From Lingula anatina (taxonomy: Eukaryota > Brachiopoda > Lingulata > Lingulida > Lingulidae), in NCBI RefSeq assembly GCF_001039355.2, contig NW_019775325.1:444457-471020 (forward strand): a stretch of 26,564 nucleotides of DNA, given 5' to 3'. The number at the start of each line of letters is the position of its first letter. The first letter of the stretch is position 1. Both the position numbers and the translations under genes were made by a program. Below the pieces are notes generated by a model, which was not told where the DNA came from, searched no databases, and was given only the letters and a program-made list of their open reading frames with translations. Below, piece by piece: positions 11,492 to 23,414 of the stretch.

Positions 11492-12593
11492 GTAATTTGA
11501 AATTGCGAACTCTGTACTACTCTTTTCTAAGTGAATGATATCTACAACCCATCCAAAGAACAGCACCCTAGAACACTAACGTCCGTAAAAAGGTCTTCTC
11601 GTGGCAATCACTGGCGCTATAGTAAAATAATTATTGGCAATAATTGATTCAAAGCGAAAGGATCATTAATACCTTTGCCCTTATCTTGACAACGTGGAGT
11701 TATTGTTGTATAAGAAAAGCTGCCTGCTTGCTGCACAAGTGAGTGCCGTTAATCTACGAGGACACACGCGGTATACAAGCACCCGGTATCTGTAAGACGT
11801 GTATGTAACGATTTCCCCCTTATGACTGATGAGGACACTGATTTACTTTATTGGAGCAAACGTTATTAGTGCAAACTGTAAGAGATAGCCCCCGTGAGAC
11901 GTACGACAGATGGATGGATCGACGAATGGAACGTGTCTTAAGTATATCATTGCCAACTCTGTGAAACAATCCACACAGACTTCAGTTGTTTATTAGCAAA
12001 TGCCTTCAAGGTATAAGGTACATGGTCAAACAAAGTTGAGAGAAATGATACCCGAAGATCTCTGATATTTGCAGGACACCACATTTAAATACCGGGTTTA
12101 ATAGTTCTCGGCCTTTAAACTAAAATCGTTGGCGTAGGGAAAACACCCCCACCACCTTTTTACAAAACCAAACGAGAGGTTTATGATCCCTCGTTAGGCA
12201 GACGTTTAATCATACAATAGAACGATGAAAATGCCAGTACTGTGTGCTGTGAAATATTCTAAACTCTAAGATATCTTTGAAACCTTTTCTCTGAGGACAT
12301 ATGAAACACGAGTGACACGTATTGTGAGGGGGAGGATTGTCTAGTGTAGTGTTCAAGTACAATTCCTTTGTTTTTTTATTTATTTATTTTTTGTATGTAT
12401 TTTTTTCTAGCTGTCTTGTTTCGCCAGACATCACAGAGGAACCCAAGTTACCTTAGGTTACGTTTTGATTAGCGACAGAAGTCAAGTCTTCTGAGAAAAA
12501 TAACAACTTCACTTTCATAACCAAGTTAGTACATTTTCGATCGAGAGGGTTAAGCCAAAGGTTAGAAATACAAAGCAGTCGAGCAATATTTAG

Positions 12594-12596
<3 letters not shown>

Positions 12597-12646
<50 letters not shown>
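12597..12646. repeat. (AT)25 microsatellite
   Basis: Fifty bases of perfect AT dinucleotides. It yields a spurious Tyr-Ile coding frame on the minus strand. Confidence 0.97.
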
Positions 12647-12648
<2 letters not shown>

Positions 12649-13172
12649 AAAGTAACATAGTAAAATACTACTGAATACTGTTTTGTTTTGTACTTTTCTT
12701 CTTTTATACGTTTAACAGCGCTTTTGTGCTGGACAATTCTCAAAATAAGTGCAGTGTTTAATTTTTGAACGTCTGTCAACACCATTTAGTTTACCTTACC
12801 GCTACCCCCCCCCCCCATCCCCACCCCAGTATATTTCATCGGCGGTCCAGTTGCGGCCAGAGGGAATACAGGATACCAGAGATACCGCCGACAAATCATA
12901 TTGCTTTTTTTAATAGAAAAAAACCTGCGTTATTTTGTTGCAATCATTATTAATAAAATTCAATGTAAAGAACTGCACCCTACCTTCCGGTTACATATTT
13001 CAACACAACATAAAACAGACCGTGCCCCCGATTCGTACCGGGGTATGCTTGACAAAAACACATGTAGTAACTGTATTCTTCTAGTTGCCAAAAACTTCTT
13101 ATTTAAGGTATGACTAATCTGTGGTCATTTTTTACATCGGAAAGTGAGGACTTACATGTCGATTATCGCTGG

Positions 13173-13185
13173 TTGTGTGTGTGTA

Positions 13186-13242
<57 letters not shown>
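13173..13242. repeat. Compound (TG)n(GA)n microsatellite
   Basis: A TG run interrupted once by TA passes directly into a GA run. The minus strand reads as Ser-Leu and Thr-His repeats, which explains the open frame there. Confidence 0.97.
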
Positions 13243-13246
<4 letters not shown>

Positions 13247-14988
13247 AACTGTTTTTCTGACCACTCGATTTATTTCCGGCATACACAAGTTTATTATTCT
13301 CTGGCGTGGTTTCTGTGACGCAGGTCAGTAGGCCATAGATGGGGCTATTATTCACGCATATCCATTTCCCCATAGACGGAAAGCTTTTCCTAGCGGCGTT
13401 CATCGTCACGTTTTTCTACAGGGAAAATTGTAATTCGGCTTTGGGGGGCGGGCATCATTTCAATTCCATGATGTTTTTCAGTTTTCTTCGTGCTGCCTCC
13501 GATTCCTAACAAGTTACAACGGTATTCCAATCAAGACCAGCCCCGTGTCAGATACATGTAAAACTACATACTTGGGTTGGTAGAGGCGAAGCTTTTAATA
13601 ATGTTATTCTTCAAAGACATTATTCAACCCCCTCCCTCCCTATAACTTGTGAAACTATGTGGAAGATCCCTTCCATCTACGAAAAGTCGATACACCCATG
13701 TCATTCCTTTAAATTATGTCATCATTTTCAGTAGTTATTTTACGTATTTCCAACATTTTCAAGGGCACCACGTGTTATAGTGCCATTGGTATTTCATAAA
13801 TCTAATATAAACCATAACAGCTGGCAGCAATTTTTTTCTGTGTAGACAAATAACAGTAGATATAAAACCATAAAGACAGATTTTAACTACATATAGGACT
13901 TATCAAATTGTCTCATCATATAAATACAATAAACAACAGACACGCAGAAAGGATGTACGATTATTTACATTATGTAATTTTAATTATTTACAACATATCT
14001 ACAAATGGTTTTCGTAAAAGAACCGATAGCTTAAGAAGATAATCTAAACCAGTGATCATATTAAGTTTCAATAGATTCACTTTAAGGAGACAGATAGGTG
14101 CATCTTTCATAACATCTTAGAACAATTTTACAGTATTTTTCAGGTATCTAAAGGAGATTGGGGGGGGGGGGGCATTCCTCCTTTTTCAAAACAAAAATGG
14201 TAGCTTTAATTCCCATAGCGAAAAGTTCACCATCATCATCACCATCTAGGCCTCACAGAAATACAACTAAATGCCTTAATTAAATAAGATTTGCGAAACG
14301 TTTTTAGCAGGGGAGGGGTGGGGATTTAAAAAATCCCCATTATCTATCTGAATATAAAAAACCTCAGCATCTATATATCAATAATTTTTTTTTTTTTGCT
14401 TGATAAAAAGGAATCCTTCACTTGTGGACCATCTCTTATTACACTTTACAGCACCATGGACCATATAAAGGGGGTGATATCAAAACTGTTATAATTGAAA
14501 TATTTTCATTCATCTTTAAGCAGGGAATCTTCAGTTGTAGTCACACTTTTGAGCTGTAACTGTTTGTAAGCACCTGCTTGACTGTTCAATGATCAATTGG
14601 TTACACGATTTGTTCATTACCAGACTAGTTTTCTCTGATACTTCCCCTTCAACTGCACATTTGCCCTTCACACACGACTAATAATTATTGCAATGACGAC
14701 AATAAGTTAATAATATATGAAAACGCTGCCAAATTGCACCTCTATATGGGAAGCAGTTCCAATCAGCCTGTTTATCTCTTGCTATACATATTCTTTAGTA
14801 CCCCTCATATAAAGCATTACTTGTCAATAAATGGTTTTATACCACATGCATTGCTTTCTACATAAACAGCATCATCCAGCTCAGTTCTGGCTAAGGCAGA
14901 TCTGGGGTGTGAGTACTGGATCTACTGCAGAATAAATTCTTGCAAAATTAGTTTTGAGTATGAATAATTTAGAAAAAAAGAATCTTGC

Positions 14989-15022
<34 letters not shown>

Positions 15023-15436
15023 TTACAAATTATCCTAGTGAGACAGTAGAAACTTAAGGTTATCTAAAAAAAATCATCAGTTCACACAATAAATGACGCT
15101 TCAGATAGATGTTGTCATATTTTCTGGGCTATAAACAAAATGCCTTCTTGCCCGTTCACCTGTGTGATCCCGTCCTGATGGAGATGAATGACACTTCATG
15201 ACAATCTAATAGTGAGTACATAAAACCTGTCCACCTTATGCTTAATGGGTGGTATAACATATAAGATATGAGAATACTTCTGACAGGTTGTTTCAACCCT
15301 GTGTTCAGTTCTGTCTGAAAAGGTAATGGCACTACACATACCATTTTCCCAGTAGAAACGTTATCTTGATAGACTGCTTGTCAACCAAGGTCAGAAACTA
15401 CCCATTGCTAGAGCTATCAAACAGTTTCAATAGTTG
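13243..15436 (-). other. Region downstream of KLHL20, probably holding its 3' UTR
   Basis: No coding exon is seen. The KLHL20 3' UTR should occupy the right-hand part. No AATAAA on the minus strand is found close to the stop; the nearest weaker signals I see are ATTAAA at 14205-14210 and about 13592-13597, so the transcript end is undetermined. A poly-G run (about 14160-14172) and a 28-nt poly-A (14992-15019, poly-U in the KLHL20 transcript if included) lie here. Confidence 0.4.
14992..15019. repeat. Poly-A tract (28 nt)
   Basis: A homopolymer on the plus strand, 3' of KLHL20. Confidence 0.9.
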
Positions 15437-18400
15437 TCACCATAGGTGAGCTTCATGCTGCGGCATTTTGACCACACCCACACCCCCTCCCAGTCTACGA
15501 TAGTTCATGCCTCCGTAGAGCTTCCAGCAATTCTGTTCAGGATCATACACTTCTATGGTCTTCAGATAGGTGGTGCCATCAAACCCACCAATGGCCATTA
15601 GCATTCCATTTACAACTGCCAAACCAACCTGAAATGTAAAAGACATATTATATTAAATAAATTTAAATAAAAGAAAGAAAGAAAGAAAGAAATGAGCGTA
15701 ACATTTTTTATTTGTGTTCTCCATTCTGAAGCAATAAATTCCGTAGTATATGTCAACAATTACATGAGCTATATTCAAAACTGGAAATCGAGTTTGTGAA
15801 CTTCTACGTAGCATACCAAGATTTCCGCAGCTTATCTGCAGCATAAAGTTTATGAAAATAATAAGATGTAGAAATGATAATTTTGATATGACAATAAAGT
15901 TTAGGACTTTCTTTTTGTAAAAATGTGAAATTTCTGTGGACCTATTCTTCATTCAATTGATGTCTTTTTCTGTAAACTTAATTTAGACAATACAACTATG
16001 TTGTATAATATCAACAGATAAGAAATTAATGCTAAACTCTAGATTATGAATGTCTTGCTTTTTTCCCTATTTTTTAACATAAATCTCCCTCTCATTTTCA
16101 TGCATAACATAACAATATCAGAAATTCACCAATTATAAATACATATAGCTTAGACTGCTTTGAAACCCTAGCTACACAGGCTGTTCTCCACACGTCAAAA
16201 AATAAAATTTTCTACACCATATATCTTTACTACAAAACACCTACCCCACTTCTCCTAGAAGTCATAGCTACCACCGGCTGCCATGTATTGGTCTGTGGGT
16301 TGTATCTCTCTACACTGCTTAGCTCAGTGGTGTCATCTCTCCCACCTACAGCATACATCATGTTGTTATACACAGCAACCCCCAGGTGCTTCCTCCGCGT
16401 GTTCATTGGAGACACCGGGGTCCAGCGGTTGGTCCGGGGGTCATACCTCTCAACTGTAATAACAATTTAACTTTATGATTATAATTGAAGTCTATGGCAT
16501 GAAATGTGCAGATGTTTTGCCATTTTTTTTTCTTTTTCATAAAATATGCACATTTTTAGGCAACATTTTTATAAAAGTTTTTATCAAATCAAACTAAACA
16601 CTACTTTATGATTATGTTCAATGTCAAAAATATTAAAGCTTAAAACTTCTGATTCCTCATATACTGATAAGTGTAAATAATTGGTTTCTCACTTCTCAGC
16701 AAGTTGTTGTTGAACTTTATTCAGCCACGACATTCTTCAAATTTTTCAAACTGCACATCAGCACGAGAATGTCAATTATCTGCTTTACATATTTTTATTA
16801 TTTCATAACCAAAGCATCTCTTATTAGCTCTCCTCTTGTCCATTAACTCTCACATTAGATGCCTGACCTCTGACATTCACTATCTCAACCTTCTATGATC
16901 TATTTTCTTTCATTCCCTCACCTGTATTCAGTGGTGAAGATCCGTCACTTCCTCCTACAGCATACAGATATCCTGCCAGCACAGCCACTCCCACCCCCAG
17001 CCTCCTGGTACTCATGGGGGCAACCTTTACCCAGCGGTTGGTCTGAGGATCATATCTGAAAATACAGCATTTACTTTTCATGTTTAGGCATAACAGGGAG
17101 CTCAACTTTCAACTTTCTTTTATCTGAAACTATAACAACAAAACTCAAAGACAATATTTATCTCTCTTTACACAAAATTCAGACATGTTTAAAGCAAAAC
17201 ACCGTAATGAATTGGTCAATTACAAAAAAAAAAAAAAAAAAAAAAAGCTCCTCAAACTTTACATTAGCTCAAAGAAAGATCAGTATCAACGCACCTCTCC
17301 ACGAAATTCAGACATGAAACTCCATCTTGCCCTCCTACGGCATACATGAAGTCTCCAAGAACAGCCACGCCCACACTGGTACGACATGAACTGGTGGGAG
17401 CTACATCACTGGACCACTGATTAGTCTGAGGATCATATCTGAAGAGAAAACACCAGTGAAGGTTGGTCAATTACAAATAGTAACTGATCACTTAATTAAC
17501 AAATTATTAACAATCAATCCTTTATGTGGAAAGCTGAGATGCAAGAGAAATTTTAAAACCTGTTAATGTGCATAATTACAGAGAATTGCATTCCCCCCTC
17601 TTAAAAACTCATGCTACTTTTAACCTGTGGTAAAATTTTGTTGAAATAAATAAAACAGTTTTGTTACACATAAAAAGAGCACCAATTCCTACCTCTCAAT
17701 GCTGTTTAAATAAGACTGTCCATCGTGTCCCCCTACAGCATACAGCAGGCCATTCAGCACTGCCACACCCACCCCACAGCGTCGCTTACTCATGGGCGCC
17801 ACCATGCGCCACTCATTGGTCTGTGGGTCGTACCTCTCCACACTGGATATAGCATCTCCACTACACCAGCCACCCACTGAGACACAAAGAATAGACAATT
17901 ATAAATAAATTTCGCAAACCAAAAGAAAAGTCACAATTATGCGTTTAAAAGAATAATGTGATTTTTCTTTTTTTTTTTTTTGGCTTATAATCTAAAAGGA
18001 AAACCCTGCTCTTGATACCATTTCATTTTTGTGACACCAAATTTAAAGCACACTCCCTGCCCTGAGATAAGAAAACTAATTATAAAACATCAATATATGT
18101 CAAAAGACACTTTATTTGGCTCTATCTACCTGCAAATAACACCTCTCCACATCTTATTGGTTTCCTTGGTCGCGTTCTTGGTCCCTGCATCAGAGGGCGC
18201 TCCTGTGGCAACAGCAGGTAATTCTTAGCTTCGTCTACCAAATCTCTACAGGCCTCGTCGCTTTTTATTAAAAGATCAGAGCCCACAGTGCCGACTAAAA
18301 ACTTTGGACTCATCAGTGGCAGCCTCACATGCTGTACTACCTGAAAGCATAATAGAACATACAGAACTAAAAAAAAAGCTGTCAAAAATTTTAAAAAATT

Positions 18401-19962
18401 CTATGAACTATATCTCAACTTTATGAAAAGTTTTTTTTAAATAAAACTTTAACAAACACATTTCTGTAGTAGAAAGGAGCAGCAATTCATCCACAACTGG
18501 AATGTCTGGCAAGGACAAATCAACAGATTCATGTTTGTTCACTAATAAATGCACTTGATTAAATAAATGAACAAGCAAATTAAAAAAAAAAAATTCCTAA
18601 CATCAGATTTTTTTTTCTTTTTGTATCCCAATAACATTATACGTTAGAGTTCCCAACATAAAGATATACAATTTGTCTGTATGAGATGACATACTGTAGG
18701 CAGGTTTCCCTTCCTCTCCTGTATATTATGTTTGACCCAACCCATCACAGCACTGTACACCTGCTCCTCACTGCGCACATTGAGCTCATCACTTGAGATT
18801 ATATCCACTAGCTGATTCAGGGGAAGAAGGAGAAATTCTTCACTTTCCATCACCTGTAAGAAAAAGGTCAATTTCCTTAAAATTTGCAATAAGAACAAAA
18901 CATGTCAATATGGGTTTGAATACAAGATGTTTTGAGAGATGCTTATTCTCAACTTGTATTCAGCAAGAAAACTTTCATGTTGGGACAACGTACCTGAAAT
19001 CAATTATTTCTGTTATCAGCTTAAAAGCCCAGTTATTTACAACAATTTTCAAGGAAACGATTGTGCAATATCTTCATTGATATTCTGTCAAATGTTAACA
19101 ACAACTCAAAGACACCTTGTTTCAATTTTGCTCTGAATCCCAAGTCCAGTAGAAGACAAATAGCAGAGAATCACATTTTCTGATTGAATACTCCTTTTTA
19201 GTAGCAAGATTATAGTATCTAAATTGTTAAGTAGGTTAAAAAGGGTGAGAGGTGGGTACTGAGAGTTAGGGAAGATTTTGCAATTAACTAGCAAGTGTGT
19301 GCATGTATGTTAATGTGTGTGCATGCTGACATGGGCACGAGCATACGAGTGTTTTTGAGTGGTCAAGTTAGAGGAGAGATATCTAACTTTACTCAGTACC
19401 ACTCTTAGTAAGCGTTCACAAAGATATCAAGTGAACAAACCTCTTGAAAATTATGCTGTGTAAACTTGTCTGCTATTCTTAAAAGGTCCCTGCAGGCATG
19501 TGTATCAGCAAATGCCCTGATCCCTAGACAGTTTGATGGGTCTAACTGCCTTTTGAGAAATTCACAACACACATCCTGAATCTCAGCAAGCTGTAACAGA
19601 CATGCTGCTGGTAGAAGTGTCTGAACATTGCTCTCTTCAACAGTTATACTGGATGTGTAGCAGAAATCGACTAGCATTTCCATGGCATTTTCATCAATGT
19701 CTCTTATGGTGACCTCTGTCTGACGGCTCTCGGCCAGCTCTCCTGTGAACATGGCATGAAAGTACGGACTGCACGCAGAGAGCACCACTCTGTGTGCAAA
19801 GATCTTTCTCTGTCCAACAATAATAACTACATCACAGAGTTCTCGGTGCTTACGAAGCACATTTATGGCTTCCAGTGTGTGGCGTGGATGCTTGTCTGAC
19901 GTATATGGCATCCTTGCAGGCGATGGCGGCCTGTCCACCTCCATCTTGGTGAGGGACTGCAT
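15437..19962 (-). CDS. KLHL20: KLHL20, BTB-BACK-kelch Cullin-3 adaptor (complete copy)
   Basis: This is the orthologue of vertebrate KLHL20 and fly diablo. The family joins Cullin-3/RBX1 to substrates for ubiquitination; mammalian substrates include DAPK1, PML and ULK1. Eight coding exons on the minus strand are 19441-19962, 18695-18853, 18130-18340, 17693-17876, 17295-17438, 16922-17055, 16245-16453 and 15437-15628. All junctions are GT-AG and the phases match, giving 1755 nt (584 residues plus TGA). Human KLHL20 is 609 residues; the shortfall is at the variable N-terminus. Residues about 30-140 are BTB, about 145-260 BACK with the 3-box, and 297 to the end six kelch repeats. The start is the first ATG in the exon; a second in-frame ATG lies six codons later. 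The exon extends to an acceptor at 19975 (TTTCTGTTTCAG), so at least one 5' UTR exon lies upstream. It is divergent from ANKRD45. Confidence 0.95.
15669..15692. repeat. (AAAG)n microsatellite in KLHL20 intron 7
   Basis: A tetranucleotide run just upstream (minus-strand sense) of the last coding exon; it lies in the intron. Confidence 0.9.
17224..17246. repeat. Poly-A tract in KLHL20 intron 5
   Basis: A homopolymer 49 bases downstream (minus sense) of the exon at 17295-17438. The equivalent run is present in the second copy near 23385-23409, with a different length. Confidence 0.9.
18130..18853 (-). other. KLHL20: KLHL20 coding exons 2-3: BACK domain and linker
   Basis: Exon 2 (18695-18853) encodes [11 protein letters not shown]...[13 protein letters not shown]...[10 protein letters not shown] and ends at ACA|GTATGT. 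Exon 3 (18130-18340) begins [20 protein letters not shown] and runs through [20 protein letters not shown] to the first kelch strand. The BACK domain positions the substrate-binding propeller relative to Cullin-3. Confidence 0.95.
19441..19962 (-). other. KLHL20: KLHL20 coding exon 1: BTB domain
   Basis: It encodes the BTB/POZ fold that dimerises and binds Cullin-3. Signature blocks are [58 protein letters not shown] and [20 protein letters not shown]. It ends NFQE before the donor GAG|GTTTGT. Nearly every block matches human KLHL20 rather than other KLHL members, which supports orthology. Confidence 0.95.
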
Positions 19963-20595
19963 TGAAAGCAGTTTTCTGAAACAGAAATAATGGTGTTTGT
20001 TCACAGATATATAATTCACAGATATATGTTGATATATTTCAAAATTTATAAGTTAGCAGATCAATTTGAATTATTATAAGCATTATGAATGTTATTTAAT
20101 TTGAATTATTACAGTAACCAGTACCTGAAAGCACCCCCCCCCCCTTGCAAGTCATAGTTACTGTAGCAATCCATATAGATCACTCATTATTGTTGAGGTT
20201 ATAATGTTGTCTCAAAGAAATTGAACTACCTGACCAGTATCTTTTACTTTTATGGAATAAATGACGTTTACACCTTTGAGTTTTATGAGACGGGGCTGCA
20301 GTTTCCCCCCCCCCCCCCCTCCCCCAGCTTATGCACGCAAGTCTTTGGTTCTTTGACGTTTTTTTAAATTTAGGTCAGTGGCGACTTTCGTCAAAGTCTC
20401 TGCTATTCAAATAACTCAATTTTGCAATTTAATAACACCGAAAATCATCAAATTGGGGGCCATACTGTACCTGTGTATAGTACAAGTAATAGTCCCAGAA
20501 ATTGCCATAATGTATCACAAACTTTCCGATCCACAACCAAAAATTAACTAGCGGTACACTAAATACAACACTATAATTATATCTGAATAACATAC
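19963..20595 (-). other. KLHL20: KLHL20 5' UTR part and probable first intron
   Basis: Bases 19963-19975 are transcribed leader between the acceptor and the ATG. Upstream no coding exon is seen. The stretch has a poly-C at about 20137-20146 and another at about 20306-20319. It is repeated almost unchanged in the second copy (26165-26564). Confidence 0.5.
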
Positions 20596-20720
20596 CTTTA
20601 ACAAAATGGGAATTCCTTGCTATCAGATGCTTTTTTATTTTCCAAATGCCCTGTTTCACCTTCTTTCCCTGTGTAACTTTACAAGGGAACACATTAAACA
20701 TGGATGACTTCCGCTTTATA
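20596..20720 (-). other. KLHL20: Possible 5' non-coding exon of KLHL20
   Basis: A good donor, GTTAAAG|GTATGT, lies at 20595/20596 on the minus strand and would pair with the acceptor at 19976. The upper limit is a guess: the transcription start is unknown and I place it near the ETS-like motif at 20707. A short open frame runs through it, but it does not resemble the KLHL20 N-terminus, so I treat the exon as leader. Confidence 0.3.
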
Positions 20721-21086
20721 TCGTTTGCGTCGGGTATTTCTATTGGACAATTTATTACCTTGTCAAGATTTTAATGCGAAAATTTCTCCAAAGAGGCACT
20801 TGAACATTCTAGCTAGTCAGTTAATGATTTAGAATGTCAACTTTTCACTAAGAATAGGAAAATAAAGTTGCTTAACATCGAAGTTTATTAGACAATTTCT
20901 TGTATAAACAGAGTTATTCTCATTCAGAGTTCGCCCAATAACAAAGAAAGTAACATAAGCGGTTAGGCTGGCAGTGACGTCACATTGTTGTAAGTAACGA
21001 CGGGAATTCCCTTGCATAGTGAAGCGAAATTTCGAGTTTAACTGCAAAAAGGCTACAATTAACCTAAGATACTTGTTCTTCCAATT
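20700..21086. promoter_or_regulatory. Compact divergent promoter region, KLHL20 / ANKRD45
   Basis: The two genes diverge from this interval. Motifs seen are ACTTCCGC (ETS-like, 20707-20714), ATTGG (inverted CCAAT, 20742-20746), CCAAT (20935-20939), a perfect palindromic cAMP-response element TGACGTCA (20975-20982), and GTTGTAAGTAAC (20987-20998), whose right half fits an RFX X-box. No well-placed TATA box is seen. That one interval drives both genes is inferred from the spacing. Confidence 0.5.
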
Positions 21087-21419
21087 ATGTCGACTGCCGA
21101 TCCAGGCGAAGAAACTCCTCAAGAGCCAGAATTTCCAGATGATGTTAACTTAGCTTGGCACTGTGTTCTTGAAAATAACCCCACAAGATTTGCTCAGTTC
21201 TTTGAAAATGAGGAAGATCCTTACAAGGAGAAGGCACTTGAACATTTAAACCAAAGAAATGATGAGGGGAAATCTCCTTTAGATTTGTCGTCTACTTTAG
21301 GAAGGCTTGATATGACTAAAGAACTTATAACAAGAGGAGGAGAAGTAAATAGTTCGTCATGTCAAGGTACGTATAGTACATTGCACCCCCCCCCCCAAGT
21401 CTCCCTCCCTTATCTCCGC

Positions 21420-21467
<48 letters not shown>

Positions 21468-23329
21468 AACACACACACACGCACACATATATACAAGATA
21501 TACATATTGTGGGCTCAAACCTTGCCACGCATATCTCCAGTTTGATATTAAATATACATGGGATCTGGGGAAATTGACATACATGTACTACTGGGGTAAA
21601 GTTACTTCTTATACTTGTCCCAAAATGCATAGAAAGAAGAGCCAGCTCATAACTCCTGGTAATACTCAGATTCGATCTTAGATTAAGTCATCACTTTCAT
21701 TAAATTACTATAAGCATTGTTATAATTATTACAGTAACTGTTGATGCTCAGGTGTGATCCACTCACTGTGAGCAAGTGGTTTGGCAAGTGGATCAAACCT
21801 AATATATGGTGTGATTATAAAACACTTCATTCATATGTATACTTTGTAATTGTGCTGCTATCTATCTAATTATTTATTTGTTTATATATTTGATGTAGAT
21901 AAATGTTAAGGCTATTATCTGATGATTGAACTTTATATGTGAAGGTGTTTATCAATAAAGAATTTAGTTTAAGAGCTTTTAGTATTTTAGGAGGATACAT
22001 ATATATATATATATATATAACAAGGAAGTCAGTCTTGCTGTGACCATATTTAGTTGGGAACTGCATTGTTTTAGAATGGAAGAGATTCAGGGTTCAGATA
22101 TAATTAATAGATAACATGCAGGCAACGCAAAACAATTCAAATTTTGGTATTCAGAATTAACTTGTTTCCATTAGATTTAACAACAGGACTTGTCAATTTT
22201 TTTTCTGGTTTTAGGTTACATTCCTCTCCACCGCGCAGCAGCCTGGGGCAGGATAGATGTCCTCAAACTGCTGGTAGACAATGGGGCAGACCTGCAGCAG
22301 AAGACTGTACACGGAGAGCGTGCCCGGGAGGTGGCGCTCAGGTACAACCATGCAGAGTGTGTGGACTACTTAGACTGGGCCGGTGAGAGATATTTTGTGT
22401 GGTTTTAAAGATATTATTCAAATCTTGATTAAATGGGTGTTTTTTAATTCATTTGTTCATGAAAAGTACATGTAAAGTCTTAATTTACATAATATTATGT
22501 ACTGAACACATTATGGTAAGTTTAATTTATTAACAGTTCACTACAGAAACCGATGCAAACTCTGGCTGCAGAAAAAAAGGAAATAAATCATTTACTGACA
22601 GCTTTTTATAAATGCAGATTGAACAGTTCTGTACGTGTAACTGTCATAAATGCGAGTTATTGTAATGAGAAATTTAGGAGTATACAGAAGCTTGGTACTA
22701 GTACTCACTTTTCACATCCCCCCTCTCCCTTTCCAGAGGCCAAAGTTTTTCTTCAAGACACAATTAGAGCCATGCAAGAAACTCTTGCAGATCCAGAAAA
22801 GATACAAGGAAGACTTACCAAGGATGACCGGGTATAATTTCAAAAAATTTTCAAAATTTTATGTTGCCCTTATTTGTCTTTCTGATAACATTTAATGATG
22901 AAAAAAAAAGCATTGATCAATTGAATTTTTCATAGCAATAGTAATGATTTGTATCGAATTGATTTTCTCATAATGTTGATTCAACTGATGTATTGTAGTT
23001 AGTAATAGTAAAATTTACTACTATAATTGTATAAAAAAATAACTGGTCCAGGAATAATTTTGAGATCAGTCGTCAATTGCTTATGCTGTAAGTATAGTGT
23101 ATTTAGAATTAATGGTTTTATTTATTGACCACTGTAAATTACTACGTAGTGAACAAGAACTGTTATCTTTGCATATGACTAAAAGGTTATTAAAATACAC
23201 TTCAGAATATCTGCATGAATGCCTGTAAAGAGAAGTCTGACTGGGTAGACCTTACTGTTGATGCCACCACTCAAGACTTTATTCTCAAAAAACAGGAACT
23301 TGATGAAATATTTGCTCCAATTTGGGTTA
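21087..23329 (+). CDS. ANKRD45: ANKRD45, ankyrin-repeat protein 45 (3' end missing)
   Basis: Four coding exons are 21087-21366, 22215-22382, 22737-22831 and 23206-23329. All junctions have GT-AG borders and matching phases (G|GT, G|AG, then phase 0), giving 222 complete codons. The start is the first ATG after the promoter. The N-terminus is acidic, then comes NDEGKSPLDLSSTLGRLDMT (first ankyrin-like repeat), GYIPLHRAAAWGRIDVLKLL (second), ERAREVALRYNHAECVDYLD (third, degenerate), and a C-terminal helical part with LTKDDRNICMNACKEKSDWV and LDEIFAPIWV. These blocks align with human ANKRD45 in order (for example LLHCAAAWGR, ERARDVAARYSQTECVEFLDWA). Human ANKRD45 is about 270-280 residues, so some 40 or more are probably missing: the frame is still open at the N at 23330. 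The molecular role is poorly known; ankyrin repeats bind proteins. Confidence 0.9.
21386..21487. repeat. Poly-C and (CA)n tracts in ANKRD45 intron 1
   Basis: A poly-C run (21386-21396) is followed by a long (CA)n with CAAA interruptions (21424-21487). They sit 20 bases and more beyond the exon 1 donor CAAG|GTACGT and account for the Val-Cys open frame on the other strand. Confidence 0.95.
21998..22019. repeat. (AT)n microsatellite in ANKRD45 intron 1
   Basis: A 22-base AT dinucleotide run. Confidence 0.95.
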
Positions 23330-23330
23330 N
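23330..23330. other. Single N: probable assembly join
   Basis: This is the only undetermined base in the window. Left of it is an open ANKRD45 exon. From the very next base, the sequence matches KLHL20 intron 5 (17170 onward). An N exactly at a change of homology is what a scaffold join of unknown or minimal gap size leaves. Confidence 0.8.
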
Positions 23331-23383
23331 ACAAAAAATTCAGAAATGTTTAAAAACAAAAACACCGTAATAAATTGGTCAAT

Positions 23384-23414
<31 letters not shown>

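Larger units (their letters stand above)
10710..12596. other. Non-coding stretch between repeats
   Basis: No exon, RNA gene or family match is seen. It contains the 84-bp imperfect duplication and the poly-T tract listed separately, and a T-rich stretch near 12368-12410. Confidence 0.5.
15437..17876 (-). other. KLHL20: KLHL20 coding exons 4-8: six-bladed kelch propeller
   Basis: Six Gly-Gly doublets mark six kelch repeats: VGGW, VGGH, VGGQ, VGGS, VGGR and IGGF. Each is followed by the usual VERYDPxTNxW-type strand, ending with ...[18 protein letters not shown] and TGA. The exons cut between repeats, mostly inside the VER(Y) motif. The propeller binds the substrate. Confidence 0.95.

Noticed and set aside
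12453-12785. 110-codon minus-strand frame with a Tyr-Ile run
   Set aside because: The frame stays open because it crosses the (AT)25 microsatellite.
13152-13409. Minus-strand frame with Ser-Leu and Thr-His repeats
   Set aside because: Translated (TG)n(GA)n microsatellite.
15437-17876. Kelch-containing frames as separate small genes
   Set aside because: Each is flanked by GT-AG signals and the phases join into one KLHL20 propeller.
21325-21630. Minus-strand frame with Val-Cys repeats across ANKRD45 intron 1
   Set aside because: Translated (CA)n repeat opposite a well-supported gene.
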